From Acanthosepion pharaonis (lineage: Eukaryota; Mollusca; Cephalopoda; Sepiida; Sepiidae): a DNA stretch of 64,000 bases. The stretch is from the NCBI GenBank assembly GCA_903632075.3, contig CAHIKZ030000835.1, forward strand, positions 1,104,501 to 1,168,500, read 5' to 3'. The notes beneath the pieces were generated by a model. The model made no database searches. It saw only the letters and a list, made by a program, of their open reading frames with translations, and was not told where the DNA came from. Below, piece after piece: positions 31,890 to 42,060 of the stretch. Both the position numbers and the translations under genes were made by a program. The first letter of the stretch is position 1. Every line of letters begins with the position of its first letter.

Positions 31890-33005
31890 TTTTTAGCTAT
31901 TTTTTCCTAAAGCTGAAATGGTTTTTAAAAGGAAAATGCCAGATCATGGACGAGATTAGTGTGCACGATGTGGCAGCTGATGGCGATCCGGAAAGTAGAT
32001 AGTAGTAATATAAAATATTTTGAAACAATAAAAGGGGCGCCATGATCTATGCAGAGTACTATAAACTGAAGAAAGACGCTTTTGCCCTAGGTAGGCTACA
32101 TTTTCGTTAATAATAAAGAGACGGGTCGAATTACTTCATGAGAACGGAATAAATACATTTTTCTAAGAGAGTCCATCAAATAAAGGGTGTTTCATTAAGA
32201 CGGATTATATATAAGGGTATTTTATTAAGAAGGATCAAAATCAGCAGAAAATAAATCAGTGTTAATGGTGAAAATTTATTTATTTCTCTATTGGATCATA
32301 TTATTTAAGTCATGGCAATTATGTGTGAAAAATAATATTGCCCAAATGTCCGTGAAGTCTGAACGAAAAAGAAAAACGTTTTAGACGCTTAAACTTAATT
32401 GACATTTAAAATTGGTCTAAGTTATTGTAACAGCCTCTATATACAACTGAATTCTTTACGTGTTATTTTATGTTGTTTTTTATGAAAAATAATAGTTTGA
32501 TACAGTATTCATTATTTCTGGCATTTTATGACATTATAACTTGTTTTTACACCATTTCACGTTTTTTTTTGGTTTTATCATAATAATCTGAGTTTTCATT
32601 ATCATTATATTATCTATAGCTATGCATGCTGACAGTGTGGTGATGACGCAACATCACCAGATGGACGACTTCCTCGACTGAAGTCAACGGCGACGATGAA
32701 AGTTTGTCGCGATTGTCTCCCACTTGTCAGTGACCAAAGCGAGCTTTCAAGCTGGTACGGCGAACTTAATTGGTGAAACCAGTTAAAACTGGCCTTGTTC
32801 AAAATTTTAGCCTTAATACTGTTAGGAAAGTCATGGACACGCTTCTTCCTGCGTTCCAAAAATAAGCAAAATTCCTAAGCGAAACATTTCGACGATGGCA
32901 TGCAAAGGTCAATATTCAGGTCAGTAGGTCAGTGTGCCTATTAATAAAACTATTCTTCCTTAATTGGACATTGGTAATCCTTATATAAATCCAGAGACCT
33001 CACTG
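31890..33005. other. AT-rich region, nothing firmly recognised
   Basis: An 80-codon minus-strand frame at 32859-32620 (ERRKKRVHDFPNSIK...) has no match I can defend. AAAGGGTGTTTCATTAAGAC at 32183 resembles a transposon end but no partner was found. Confidence 0.35.
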
Positions 33006-33008
33006 CCA

Positions 33009-33021
33009 AAAGCATTGCAAA

Positions 33022-33069
<48 letters not shown>

Positions 33070-33070
33070 T
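33009..33070. repeat. AAT microsatellite with inverted ATT end
   Basis: (AATAAT)n of about 60 bp turning into (ATT)n, which makes a self-complementary tract. Confidence 0.95.
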
Positions 33071-33147
33071 ATTATTATTATTCTGATCATTACTATTCAT
33101 TTTTAAACAAGATCCTATTTTTATATTAAATAAGGAATTTTTTGAAA

Positions 33148-33149
<2 letters not shown>

Positions 33150-33201
<52 letters not shown>
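33150..33201. repeat. TA microsatellite
   Basis: About 26 TA units. The tyrosine/isoleucine frames across it are artefacts. Confidence 0.97.
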
Positions 33202-33203
<2 letters not shown>

Positions 33204-33416
33204 TAAAAAAATTCTTTACATCATTATTATTAATATTGATATTTTTTAAAATACATCGTAGCTGAATACACGAACCAGACAAAAGACATTTTCGATTGTA
33301 TACAAATTTTTCCAGTTCTCCAGCCATCCAACGAACTCCCTTTCTTCTTCTTCTTCTTCTTCTTCTTTGTATATTTCCTCTATTACCATCTGAGGGAGTC
33401 AGTTCCTTTTCGCAGT

Positions 33417-33614
33417 GTGCATCTGTGCATTAGTTCAACATGTCTACAAGCTCAACATATCTTTTTGAACAACTTAAATAAATTGGGAACAACACCGAAC
33501 TGCGAGAATCTGTTTTATGCATACACGCAATTTTCAGGCCATGCTTTTAATCATGTTGCTTCTGGATATTTTACATTTACCCTCCCTATATCTACCTGGT
33601 ATTTAACACTTTAG
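33417..33614 (+). other. Uncharacterised 65-codon open frame
   Basis: Frame beginning MHLCISSTCLQAQHIFLNN. No recognised domain. I do not call it a gene. It is listed because it lies in a non-repetitive patch. Confidence 0.1.
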
Positions 33615-33707
33615 CTCATAAGTGTAACATAAGTTAAAAATTATATTTTATCATACATGCACACACGCACACCCACACAAACACGCATACACACACATAC
33701 ACACCTG

Positions 33708-33711
<4 letters not shown>

Positions 33712-33786
<75 letters not shown>
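33712..33786. repeat. TA microsatellite after CA-rich leader
   Basis: About 37 TA units preceded by a CA/CG-rich run from 33657. Confidence 0.95.
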
Positions 33787-33792
<6 letters not shown>

Positions 33793-33920
33793 TGGAAAAT
33801 ATACATACATATGCAAAATATATATATATAAATACCCATATATGCATATTTTTAGAAAAAAAAATTTCCAAGAGGAAAAATCCAGGTAGCACTCAATGTC
33901 TAGGACAGAGTAAAGGATAT

Positions 33921-34104
33921 AATAAAAAAGCTTAAACACTAATATTCAATGGTCATCAATTTATTCCATTGGAATCGTAAATACGATCAATTCATCAGAC
34001 CTACAAATTCAAATGTTTTGAATTTGTAGGTCTGATGATTTGGATCGTATTTACGATTCCAATGGAATAAATTATGACTATGGAATATTAGTGTTTAAGT
34101 TTTT

Positions 34105-34108
<4 letters not shown>
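33921..34108. repeat. Long near-perfect palindrome between TA tracts
   Basis: Left arm 33921-34013 and right arm 34017-34108, about 92 bp each, pair with few mismatches around a 3-nt loop. Matching blocks include CATCAGACCTACAAATTC / GAATTTGTAGGTCTGATG and CCATTGGAATCGTAAATACG / CGTATTTACGATTCCAATGG. TA tracts lie close on both sides (33712-33786 and 34109-34158). It has the form of a foldback MITE. No coding capacity. Confidence 0.9.

Positions 34109-34186
<78 letters not shown>
34109..34186. repeat. TA then TG microsatellite
   Basis: (TA)n from 34109 followed by (TG)n to 34186. Confidence 0.97.
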
Positions 34187-34189
<3 letters not shown>

Positions 34190-34327
34190 GCTAGACACTG
34201 AGGAGAACATCGGCTGGAGACAGTCTGTTTTATCCTTGAACCTAATCTTCTATCCATATGTTGTTGTTACTCTGTGTCAACCTCGGTGTGACCTTTATAT
34301 TTATATCCTGATATTGAGCACTTATTT

Positions 34328-34339
<12 letters not shown>

Positions 34340-34402
<63 letters not shown>

Positions 34403-34462
34403 CTTGTGATTTACAAAGGGATACTTGGTTGTGGCGCATGGCTGTACACACACGCACGCACG

Positions 34463-34532
<70 letters not shown>
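34340..34532. repeat. TA/TG and CA/TA microsatellites in mirror order
   Basis: (TA)n(TG)n at 34340-34401, then 40 bp of unique sequence, then (CA)n(TA)n at 34449-34531. The two together form an imperfect inverted arrangement around GATACTTGGTTGTGGCGCAT. Confidence 0.95.
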
Positions 34533-34533
<1 letters not shown>

Positions 34534-34640
34534 TGACTGCTTGTTAAACGAGCGTGATCATCGCTGACTTTTTAATGTAATTTGTTATTGTCGGTCATGA
34601 GACCGGCAGTAACTTTTCAAACCAAGTCACTGACATATTT

Positions 34641-35126
34641 TTACGCAGACACAGCAAACAAGATCTTCCGGCTGTGTCGGTTTTTGCGGCCCACCTCGAG
34701 GCGAGGTCCCCAATGCCCCTTCAGGTCTCTTGTGTGGCCACATCGTCTCTTGCCCACTTTTCCATGCACTTCACATATCAAATGATTGATGTCATGAAAT
34801 CCTCCATCTTTTAAGAAGGCTCTTTCAGTCATGGTTAGCTCTGCGTTTGTCATGCAGAATTGCCCACAGTCTTGGCAGACAAAAGTCTGGATAGGTATTA
34901 TTATCTTTTCGAGTTGTAATACTTGTTTTAGACCACGTATTAACATTGTCTTGAAAGTAACAACACCTATTCCACACCATTTTTCTCTAGCAACTTCTAA
35001 CACATGCCACATTTTATGGTTAGGTTTGGTTTGGTTTAGTTTACGGCGCATCAACCTCAATGGGTTATTTAATGCCGACAATTTTAATACGCTTTGACAG
35101 GAAATTATGCTCTCAGTTATACTCAA
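34641..35126 (-). other. Uncharacterised 161-codon open frame
   Basis: The longest frame not made of simple repeat. It contains TFVCQDCGQFCMTNAELTMT, with a CxxC pair, and a basic GRKNRHSRK end. I recognise no family. 35022-35092, inside it, is the tail of the SINE families (GTTTACGGCGCATCAACCTC, GGTTATTTAATGCC), so the N-terminal part is SINE sequence. It could be a decayed LINE or gene exon. I do not assign a function. Confidence 0.2.
35022..35092 (-). mobile_element. SINE tail fragment
   Basis: GTTTACGGCGCATCAACCTC followed by GGTTATTTAATGCCGACA, the 3' block shared by both SINE families. Only the tail is present. Confidence 0.6.
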
Positions 35127-35629
35127 TAAAAAGAATACTACCTCTGGTAATTGTCCCTTAGTTCATGTCAAAGTAGTCTCACTTGAAACTCAAAATAAAA
35201 CAGAATTTAAAAACGCCTCTTTCCGGATCGTCATCAACTGCCTCTTTGCATTCTTCTTAATTGTTTTTAAAGCGTTTTAACGGCTATCTTAGCTTTGGTA
35301 AAATCAAAATTCGCAAAGAGACGAATGTGAACTGTTACAGAAGAAAGAGTGCTTCTGACAGACGTGAATTCTGCGATGTTTTGACAAAAGAAATGACAAG
35401 AGAGAAGAAAATTACGGTCACAGCTGCATGTCCTCGGCTCAGAATTATGCTAGAGGACAATAGATGAGTTGATTAATGCTTTAGTTCGTGAAATTGGGGA
35501 CAGAATAATTATGAGTTCAATCCCTAGGATGGGCAATACTAAATATGAATAATGACCTTGCATCCTGACTTCAATCACTTTGTAACCGATGTGGTTTCTG
35601 TAAATATTATCATGGTAATTGTTCTTTCC

Positions 35630-35710
35630 ACCATCTTGCCTAGATGAATTTAAGCGTGCTACTAAACTTACAAGTAGGTTTTGTTGTTTTACTGTTGAAC
35701 TAACCTAGAT
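35630..35710 (+). mobile_element. Jockey-like LINE fragment
   Basis: GATGAATTTAAGCGTGCTAC ... GTTTTACTGTTGAACTAACC matches the block before the C-terminal end at 31548-31626. About 80 bp. Confidence 0.55.
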
Positions 35711-35727
35711 GCAGTCGTCTGTTTTAT

Positions 35728-36116
35728 TCTGTTCAGTATCCATCATCCGAGATTCCCGAATTCGAAAACCTCAAAATTCCGAAAGTTTTTCAGGTGTGGA
35801 CATGACTTGACACAAATGGGAAATTTCAGAAAACAACATGGCTACCCGTAGCATGATTATTGCGTTACGGCGTTACAAATAAAATACTGACTTTTTCCAG
35901 TTTTCATTACATTTAACTGTAATCAGAATCCATGTTTTCTTTTTTAAAAATACTGTATCTGTATTTATTGTAACATTTTCATCAAAACACGACATCGTTG
36001 GTAGATGGGGTCTGATAGCTTACCAAATTTTCCTTCTCTCACTCATAATGATATCAACGATGATGTACCCTCTCTCTCCAGTTTCTCACACTTGATGTAG
36101 AAGTAGATTTTAACGT

Positions 36117-36118
<2 letters not shown>
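35728..36118 (+). mobile_element. Tc2/Kanga-like element, left half only
   Basis: Collinear with 36171-36545. Shared blocks are GAAAGTTTTTCAGGTG, GACATGACTTG, TTTTCATTACATTTAA, ATTGTAACATTTTCATCAAA, GACATCGTTGGTAGA and CATCATC/GATGTACCCTCTC. It starts GTTCAGTATCCATCATCCGA and stops at the TA tract where the complete copy begins. Confidence 0.75.

Positions 36119-36166
<48 letters not shown>
36119..36166. repeat. TA microsatellite
   Basis: About 24 TA units between the two Tc2/Kanga-like copies. Confidence 0.97.
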
Positions 36167-36167
<1 letters not shown>

Positions 36168-36170
36168 CTA

Positions 36171-36947
36171 CGGGTTGAGTATCTATCCTTTATCGGAAAT
36201 TCCAAAATCTGAAAGTTTTTCAGGTGCTGACATGACTTGCCACAAATGGAAAATTTCTAAAATCAACCCGTAATATGATTATTGCTTTACAGTATTATTA
36301 AATAAAATACTGACTTTTTCAGTTTTCATTACATTTAAACTTAATCAAAATTCATGATTTCTTTTTATACAAATACTCTACCTGTATATATTGTAACATT
36401 TTCATCAAAACATGACATCGTTGGTAGAGACTGATAGCTTACCAAATTATCCTTCTTTCACTCACAGTGATGTCATCGATGATGTACCCTCTCCCTAGAG
36501 TTTTTCACACCTGATGTAGAATTTCTGTTTGGTGTTGCATTTAAATATTTTTGTAAGTACTGATCATGTTTTTTTGTACATGTACAAAAAGTACAAAACA
36601 TTATTTTTACGTGAAATCTTAATTTCATCACTTAAAAATCTGTGTGAACATTACATGACAAACGCCATTACCTGTATCGGTATATAGACAAAATTTATTA
36701 AATTTTATATAAAACTACTTTCAGATTATACGTTATATATATATAAAGCTACCTTCATTGTATATGTATGAGCTGTCTTATGAAATGTAAATGGATATCG
36801 TGTTTATGCTTGGGTTCCATTTCCAGGCTGTCCCATTTTATAGATGCTATATACAAATTAAATAGCCTGTATTCCAAAATCCGAAAATAATCCGGAAACT
36901 AAAGAACTTCCGGTCGCAAGAATTTCGGATAAAAGATTCTCAACCGG
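36171..36947. mobile_element. Non-autonomous Tc2/Kanga-like TA transposon
   Basis: The left end CGGGTTGAGTATC...TTTATCGGAAATTCC matches the minus-strand right end CCGGTTGAGAATCTTTTATC...CGAAATTC. TA borders are at 36169-36170 and 36948-36949. It is 777 bp with no transposase. Ends of the GGTTGAG(C/T)ATCC...ATCCGAAAT type are typical of pogo/Tc2-like elements. GGAAACTAAAGAACTTCCGG inside the right end is a subterminal inverted block. Confidence 0.8.
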
Positions 36948-36964
36948 TAGTTTTTTTTCTCGTA

Positions 36965-37215
36965 ATTCATCTCGAGATTTATTGTGGCTTCTCGCACTTC
37001 TTCTCTGTGAAACTCCCTTCCGATTTCTTGCTTCCCTGTCAACTACAGTCTTTAAAAATTTTAAATGCATCGCCAATCGCTATTTTCTGTCTTCCCTGTT
37101 CCACTGATTGTCTTTTCTCTTTACTAAAGGCTTCTTATTTTCGTTTACTTCCTGTAACCCCTAGCGTGTTTGTGGTATTATAGCCTTGCTTGGGGTGAAA
37201 TGATTAAGATAAAAA
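36965..37215 (+). mobile_element. Jockey-like LINE 3' end
   Basis: GTGAAACTCCCTTCCGATTT, CCTGTCAACTACAGTC and GCCTTGCTTGGGGTGAAATG match the copies at 3742, 31490 and 55110. It ends with ATTAAGAT and an A-run (37206-37222), a retroposed 3' end. Broken frame. The minus-strand frame here is a shadow. Confidence 0.75.
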
Positions 37216-37305
37216 AAAAAAAAAGAAAAGAAAAAAAAGACGTGATATCCCTATATAAAGACACGGGAATATAGACTAAATAAAATGTTTTTTCGAAATT
37301 CACTG

Positions 37306-37425
37306 ATCGATGATCTGAAGAAGTCTGAGAGTACATCGGCCGAAAGGTTTTGATATTAACGACAAAGATCAGGATGTTAGTCCGAATATAAATAATGTAA
37401 ACAATCTGGTTTTATTTAGAAAGTA
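37306..37425 (+). repeat. Single copy of the hammerhead-like repeat
   Basis: CTGAAGAAGTCTGAGAGTAC ... GGCCGAAAGG followed by GTTAGTCCGAATATAAATAA and TGTAAACAATC matches the right arms of the inverted-repeat elements at 48206-48300 and 51793-51880. No inverted partner is present. Confidence 0.6.
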
Positions 37426-37439
37426 TCTGGGCACTGACA

Positions 37440-37950
37440 AGTAACTTCATCCCCCCACCCCCAACCCTGAGATGCCCTGAAGGACGCTGCTTGGCACTAT
37501 TACAATAATCTCTCACCGGCGCCTGTTGCTTAACTGACACGATATAAATGCGTATCTAGCACTGATAGCGAAACAAGTTGCTTTTAGTTCAAACAGCCCT
37601 TGGCCAAATCTCGCAACTTCATTTTTATTAATTTAATACTAAATATCACTGACTCACATTAGCAAATTACTTACAGATCGGGTCACATTCATTTAAAATG
37701 TAAAACGTTTTCTTTGAATAATTTTTTTAATTGCAAAAGCTTTGATGAAGGACTCAAAAGTAATTTATCTAAAAGTATCTTCCTTTGCCCTCAATACAGA
37801 GGAGAAAAAAAACGGCCTTATTTTACTTTAAGTTTTCACTGAATAACTAATTAAATAGAATGATTTGTATTATAATATGTCTTTCTTACTCCATCGAGCT
37901 CCGTGGAAACTGTGATTTCAATCCCTAGAACCAAGTAGAACGATACATCA
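37440..37950. other. AT-rich sequence, nothing recognised
   Basis: Starts with a C-rich CCCCCCACCCCC patch at 37451. No feature supported. Confidence 0.4.
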
Positions 37951-37954
37951 TATT

Positions 37955-38585
37955 CGAATGGCATTGCGACTGACTAGCGAGTTTCATCCTCACTGGGTGC
38001 CTCACACTTTCGGATTTGTGCCACATATAAGAAAATCATCTGGGCATTACGACGTGGTGTAAGGGTTAGCAAACTTGTATCGCTAGGTCCATTACGACTG
38101 AAGACTTAGTTCGATCCTCACTGGGTGCCCCCTAATTTCGGCCTTGTACCATATGTAGCTAAGCTTAGAAAATCATTTGGGTCACCTCAAAGTGGTGTAA
38201 TGATTAGCAAGCTTGTCTCGCTAGAACAATTACGACTGAGTAATGAGTTCGTTCCTCACTGGGTGCCCCATATTTTCGGCTTTGTACCACAAATTAGCTA
38301 CGTTTAGAAAAACATTTGGAGGGACCTCGACGTGATGTAATCGTTAGCAAGCGTGTCTCACTAGAAGAATTACGACTGAGTAATAAGTTCGAGCCTCACT
38401 GGGGCCGCACATTTTCGGTCTTGTGACACATCTAATCTACACCAAGAAAATCATTTAGAGCACTTTTACGTGGGGTAATGGTTAGTATGCTTATTGCGCT
38501 ACAACAATTACGATTGAATAGAGAGTTCGATGGGTGCTCCATACTTTCGGCCTTGTGCCACACCTAAGCTATGCTTAGAAAGTCA
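37955..38585 (+). repeat. Tandem array of tRNA-like ~118-bp units
   Basis: Four to five units. Each has GTGGTGTAATGGTTAGCAAG-type sequence (A-box-like), then CGACTGAGTAATGAGTTCG with a B-box-like GAGTTCGATCC, then CTCACTGGGTGCC, then TTTCGGCCTTGTGCCACAT and GCTTAGAAAATCATTTGG. Marks are near 38041, 38190, 38330 and 38470. It belongs with the minus-strand array at 1976-3740 and the fragment at 60945-61095. The unit joins a tRNA-like sequence to a short tail without an A-run, which is unusual for a SINE. Confidence 0.8.
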
Positions 38586-38864
38586 ACATATTGGAATGGT
38601 ATATCAGCACCAAACTAAAACTGAAAGTGACGAAACCTTAAAAATTTCTTAAAATGGCCCCAAATTCATCAAGGACTTGGAAAGTTTAATAACTTTTTTG
38701 TTTACTAACGTTTTTTTGTTTTTTTTCGGGCATTTTATAAAGAGAGCTTTGGAAATTAATCCTGTAAAAATACACGGCTGAAAAATTTACCCAAATAGTG
38801 GAATCTTTCTACTAAAACCAAAGATCAATAATTTAAAATCAATAAGCATATCGTCGCCATTACG

Positions 38865-39475
38865 GTGTGAGAGATACTCCAGGTTTTGAGAGTAAAGGTT
38901 CAATAATTGAACCCCATTTGATTAGTAAAGAAGTATTTGAGCGAATAGAAGACAGTAACAAAGAAGATCCAAGTGCATTAACTCGAAGGCGGTCTCGACA
39001 GGTTTGGATCTCTCGGGCGTCACCTCAACGGATTTTTATGAGGCAAAAGCTCATAAGACAAGGACCGTAATCCAGCTTAGTCAGGCAGATTTTAGGGAAA
39101 CGAGCAATTTCTAACGGTTGCAGCATAAACTGGTCACCACTTTCCCTGGATCTGACCATCCCTGAGTTCTTATTTATGCGTCTATCCCAAAGAAAAAGAT
39201 AACGCGAAAGAACCTCAGACTCTCCAACGACAACATTCAGACAGACATCAAAGCTCAAGAGCCTGAAACAGTGACGGCTGTGATGGAAAATGACTTAGAA
39301 GGGGGATGTATGTGTGAAACTGAAAATGGACGCCACTTAAAAGATTTAATCTTTTTCAACTTTATTTCCCATATCTACTCCATATAATACTATGGTATTT
39401 GAATTAAAGTTAAAAAATAAAGGAGTTATTAAATTTTGAAATCACTTGCTGACTTTTGGAACACCCTATATATAC
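38865..39475 (+). pseudogene. Mariner-like (DUF4817-type) transposase, internally deleted
   Basis: A first frame (38867-39070) ends DPSALTRRRSRQVWISRASP, matching the helix-turn-helix region (P..STRRRS..LGISR.SLQRI). After the deletion, another frame reads DNIQTDIKAQEPETVTAVME (about 39220-39275) and NGRHLKDLIF, matching the C-terminal end. Before it, WSPLSLDLTIPEF stands where WP.RSPDLT..DFFLWG is expected. The DDE core is mostly gone. The right terminus reads TTTTGGAACACCCTATA, typical of the TAGGGTGTTCCAAAA ends of this group. The left terminus was not found. Confidence 0.8.
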
Positions 39476-39559
39476 AAAGATATTTAAATTTGGTATAATT
39501 AGGTAGAAATTGTTTTAATTAGGTTTTATGAAAAAAGATAGACGTTTGAGTTTATTCAT

Positions 39560-39795
39560 TGTCTTTTCTAACCTGTTGCCCTTCTTCTAGACTAGTTGCC
39601 AGTCAAGGGCCTTGTTTGCCCCGGTATTTGATGCAAAACTCGTAGGCAGAAGAGATGGTTTCATGCCTTCCCAAGTATATTCATGCGAAATTGAATGTAA
39701 TGAAAACTCGGCTAAGATTCGAACTCGGTCAACCAGTAATCGTAAGGCGATACACACATCGTCATATCATTTCCTCCATCTTATCGAACGCTGTT
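39560..39795 (-). mobile_element. tRNA-derived SINE, copy 1
   Basis: Minus-strand order: degraded tRNA-like head (about 39790-39710) with GACCGAGTTCGAATC as B-box, then TTAGCCGAGTTTTC, GGTATGGAAGC-like body and CTTGACTGGCAAC, ending near CTAGAAGAAGGG. Collinear with 39870-40085. Pieces of its 3' part occur at 7720-7780 and 44318-44350. Confidence 0.75.
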
Positions 39796-39869
39796 GGTAG
39801 TCACAGAATCATTGTATTTCTATGATCCTTTCGTTAACTGTAATCCTCGGCAGGACTAAATACGGTTTT

Positions 39870-40085
39870 AAATTCAGAATTTTCCTTCCTCTAGACTGGT
39901 TTCCAGTCAAGGGTGGGAAGGGCCCTGTTTGCCCTACTACTTGATGCAAAGCCCGTCGGGAGACGAGATTGCTTCCATACCTTTATATTCGAAAATAAAT
40001 GTTACGAAAACTCGGCTAAGATTCGAACTCGGCCTGCCAATTTTTCATTCTAAGCCGTTATCTATTACACCAACGGCACCAATGA
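39870..40085 (-). mobile_element. tRNA-derived SINE, copy 2
   Basis: The head on the minus strand starts GGTGCCGTTGGTGTAATAGA (A-box-like) and has GCCGAGTTCGAATC (B-box) about 45 bases later. The body contains CCCGACGGGCTTTGCATC and the 3' part TGGAAACCAGTCTAGAGG. The anticodon arm is degenerate. Short and without an obvious A-tail. Confidence 0.8.
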
Positions 40086-40089
40086 CTTA

Positions 40090-40980
40090 GTATAATATTA
40101 ATAGACATGAATAATAATAATAAAAAAACCTGTATTTGGTATAAAGTTGCTGAAATGCGTTGGCTCTTTTTTTTTTACCAACTGCATAAATACGTAAAAA
40201 AAAATGCCCCTTCTTTAAGAGGATTGATAATGAGGTTTAAACAAGGTTTTTATCAAGATGAATTTAAAAAAATACGCAGTATAAGATATTCAGAGCCATG
40301 TTTGACAGAAACGCTCTTTTGACCACTTCATATTAATTAGAATGTGAGATCTTCTTTTGCATCTTTTCCGTTTCCGCCATCTTTTTTTTTTCTATTTGTG
40401 TAAAATGTGTGGAAAATTCTAGAATTTCATTAATCCACTTCCTTATCGGTCGCTAACTTTTTTTCTTCTTTGTAGCACTCCGTCGTCATAGCTTATCAAT
40501 AATTAGCCAACCATCTGATCCATCATGATGGCAAAGGGTGTCATGTCCGATCGGATGCAATCATTCTTCCAGTAAACTGTTTCTCCTCTCATCCCCAATC
40601 TCTACACCTTCTACTTTTGAAAAAAAAAAGTCATTAAATTATGAATCAAACAAATGAGTTCGCGTCAGTTGTGCAAGTGAATGCTGTCGGTCGCAGATCT
40701 GGTTGATTTTTTTCAATCAATCCCCAAATTCCTGTTGATGCCATTTTTTTTAAAATGAAAAGTGTTGCTGGCTATAACTTTACGAAGAAAACTTTGATGA
40801 CAATACGGAAGAGGAAATATGAACTTCCAATCTTCTCGAGAGCTAATTATTTATTTCCAATCCAAACAGTATACTCACTGCTATAGATTACTGGCATGCG
40901 TAAAGAGGCAACTTTTTACAATAATCTTTACACTGTACAATGACCAAGAGTCACTCAGGGCAGAGGTTAAAGAGTAAGAG
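40090..40980. other. AT-rich sequence, nothing recognised
   Basis: Short lysine-rich frames only. No feature supported. Confidence 0.4.
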
Positions 40981-40984
40981 GTAA

Positions 40985-42030
40985 GGGACAAAGTTTATGA
41001 GGATAGGTAGTGCAGATACCTGTTAACTTAGATTTGAACAGGTTAAGACTGCAAGGATCGGGGAAGCATCCTCTTGGGAGTTGGTTCCACAAAGCAGCAG
41101 TTCGTAAGAAGAAGCTGCTAGAATGGAACTTACATCTCACCAGTGGAATACGGAAAGAAAGAGGGTTGTTCCTTACAATGGGCGTGGCATGGTGGATCTT
41201 AGGCGTAAAGGTTAGAACTTGTGGACCTAAGGAATGTTGTTGATCTGAACACTTTCCATGGAAATAGCGATTGAGCAGCGAGAGGTTTGTGACGTTTCGT
41301 CTGTGATAAACGGGTTTTAGGATCTTTAAAAAGTAGAAATAGAGAAAAATTCCTAATTTACAGTGTAAGAAGTACAGACTATGCGGATATGTGTGGAAGA
41401 TAACGGTTAACCCTAAACTTGAACAGGTTAAGATTATATTAATCTGGGAAGATTCCTTTTAAGAATCGGTTCCACAAAGCAAACATTTATGGTAAGAATC
41501 TACTCGAGGGGAACTTACATCGCACCAATGGAATACGAAGGGAATGAGGGTTGTTCGCTACAATGGGCGTGGCATGGCGGGTCTTAGGCGTGAAGATTAG
41601 AACTGGTAGAACTAAAGAATGTAGTTGGTCTGAACACTTTCCATGGAAATAGCGATAGAACAGCGAGAGGCTTGCAGAATTTCGTCTGTAGGAAAGCGGC
41701 TGTAGGGGGCTGTGAATAATTCATCGCCCACAAGGACGCGAAGACGCTTTTGGATTGTATCAAGACTGGAGAGTGAAGACTGGGAAATTTCAGCCCACAT
41801 ATGGCGCATTGTTTTCTGTCTGATCTTTAAAAGTAGAGGATAGCAAGAGAAGCCAGGTACTTACTGGAGCGCTAAAGTGAACCAACTATTTTGTCAGCAT
41901 CTTTAGCAATTGTTCGTATGTACAAGTTTCACTTGAGGCCTGGTTTGATCTTAAGCACCAGTCGGTGATCAAGGTACGGGGCCTACCTGAGAGAATAGTT
42001 GTTTATGGTGATGAGCAAAAATCCAGGGTC
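40985..42030 (-). mobile_element. Jockey-like LINE with duplicated 3' end
   Basis: On the minus strand LDTIQKRLRVLVGDELFTAP (about 41770-41700) and RCSIAISMESVQT match the segment after the polymerase core. The C-terminal part (IPLVRCKFHSSSFFLRTAAL, WNQLPRGCFPD near 41150-41070) matches the LWNSLP..CFP end. The last ~340 bp are present twice in direct order (41335-41690 and 40985-41325). An upstream part continues to the GAT repeat at 42033. Same family as 17809-21250. Broken frames. Confidence 0.82.
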
Positions 42031-42033
42031 CGC

Positions 42034-42060
42034 ACGATGATGATGATGATGATGATGATG
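42034..42060. repeat. GAT microsatellite
   Basis: Nine GAT units at the 5' edge of the LINE copy. Confidence 0.95.

Noticed and set aside
32620..32859. Mariner-like transposase N-terminus
   Set aside because: A frame near here looked faintly HTH-like (NAGRSVS...), but no block could be matched with confidence.
34641..35126. A host zinc-finger gene exon
   Set aside because: Only one CxxC pair is seen without matching histidines, and part of the frame is SINE tail. Listed as uncharacterised.
37955..38585. A cluster of real tRNA genes
   Set aside because: Only A- and B-box-like parts are kept. Acceptor and anticodon stems do not pair and the unit is longer than a tRNA.
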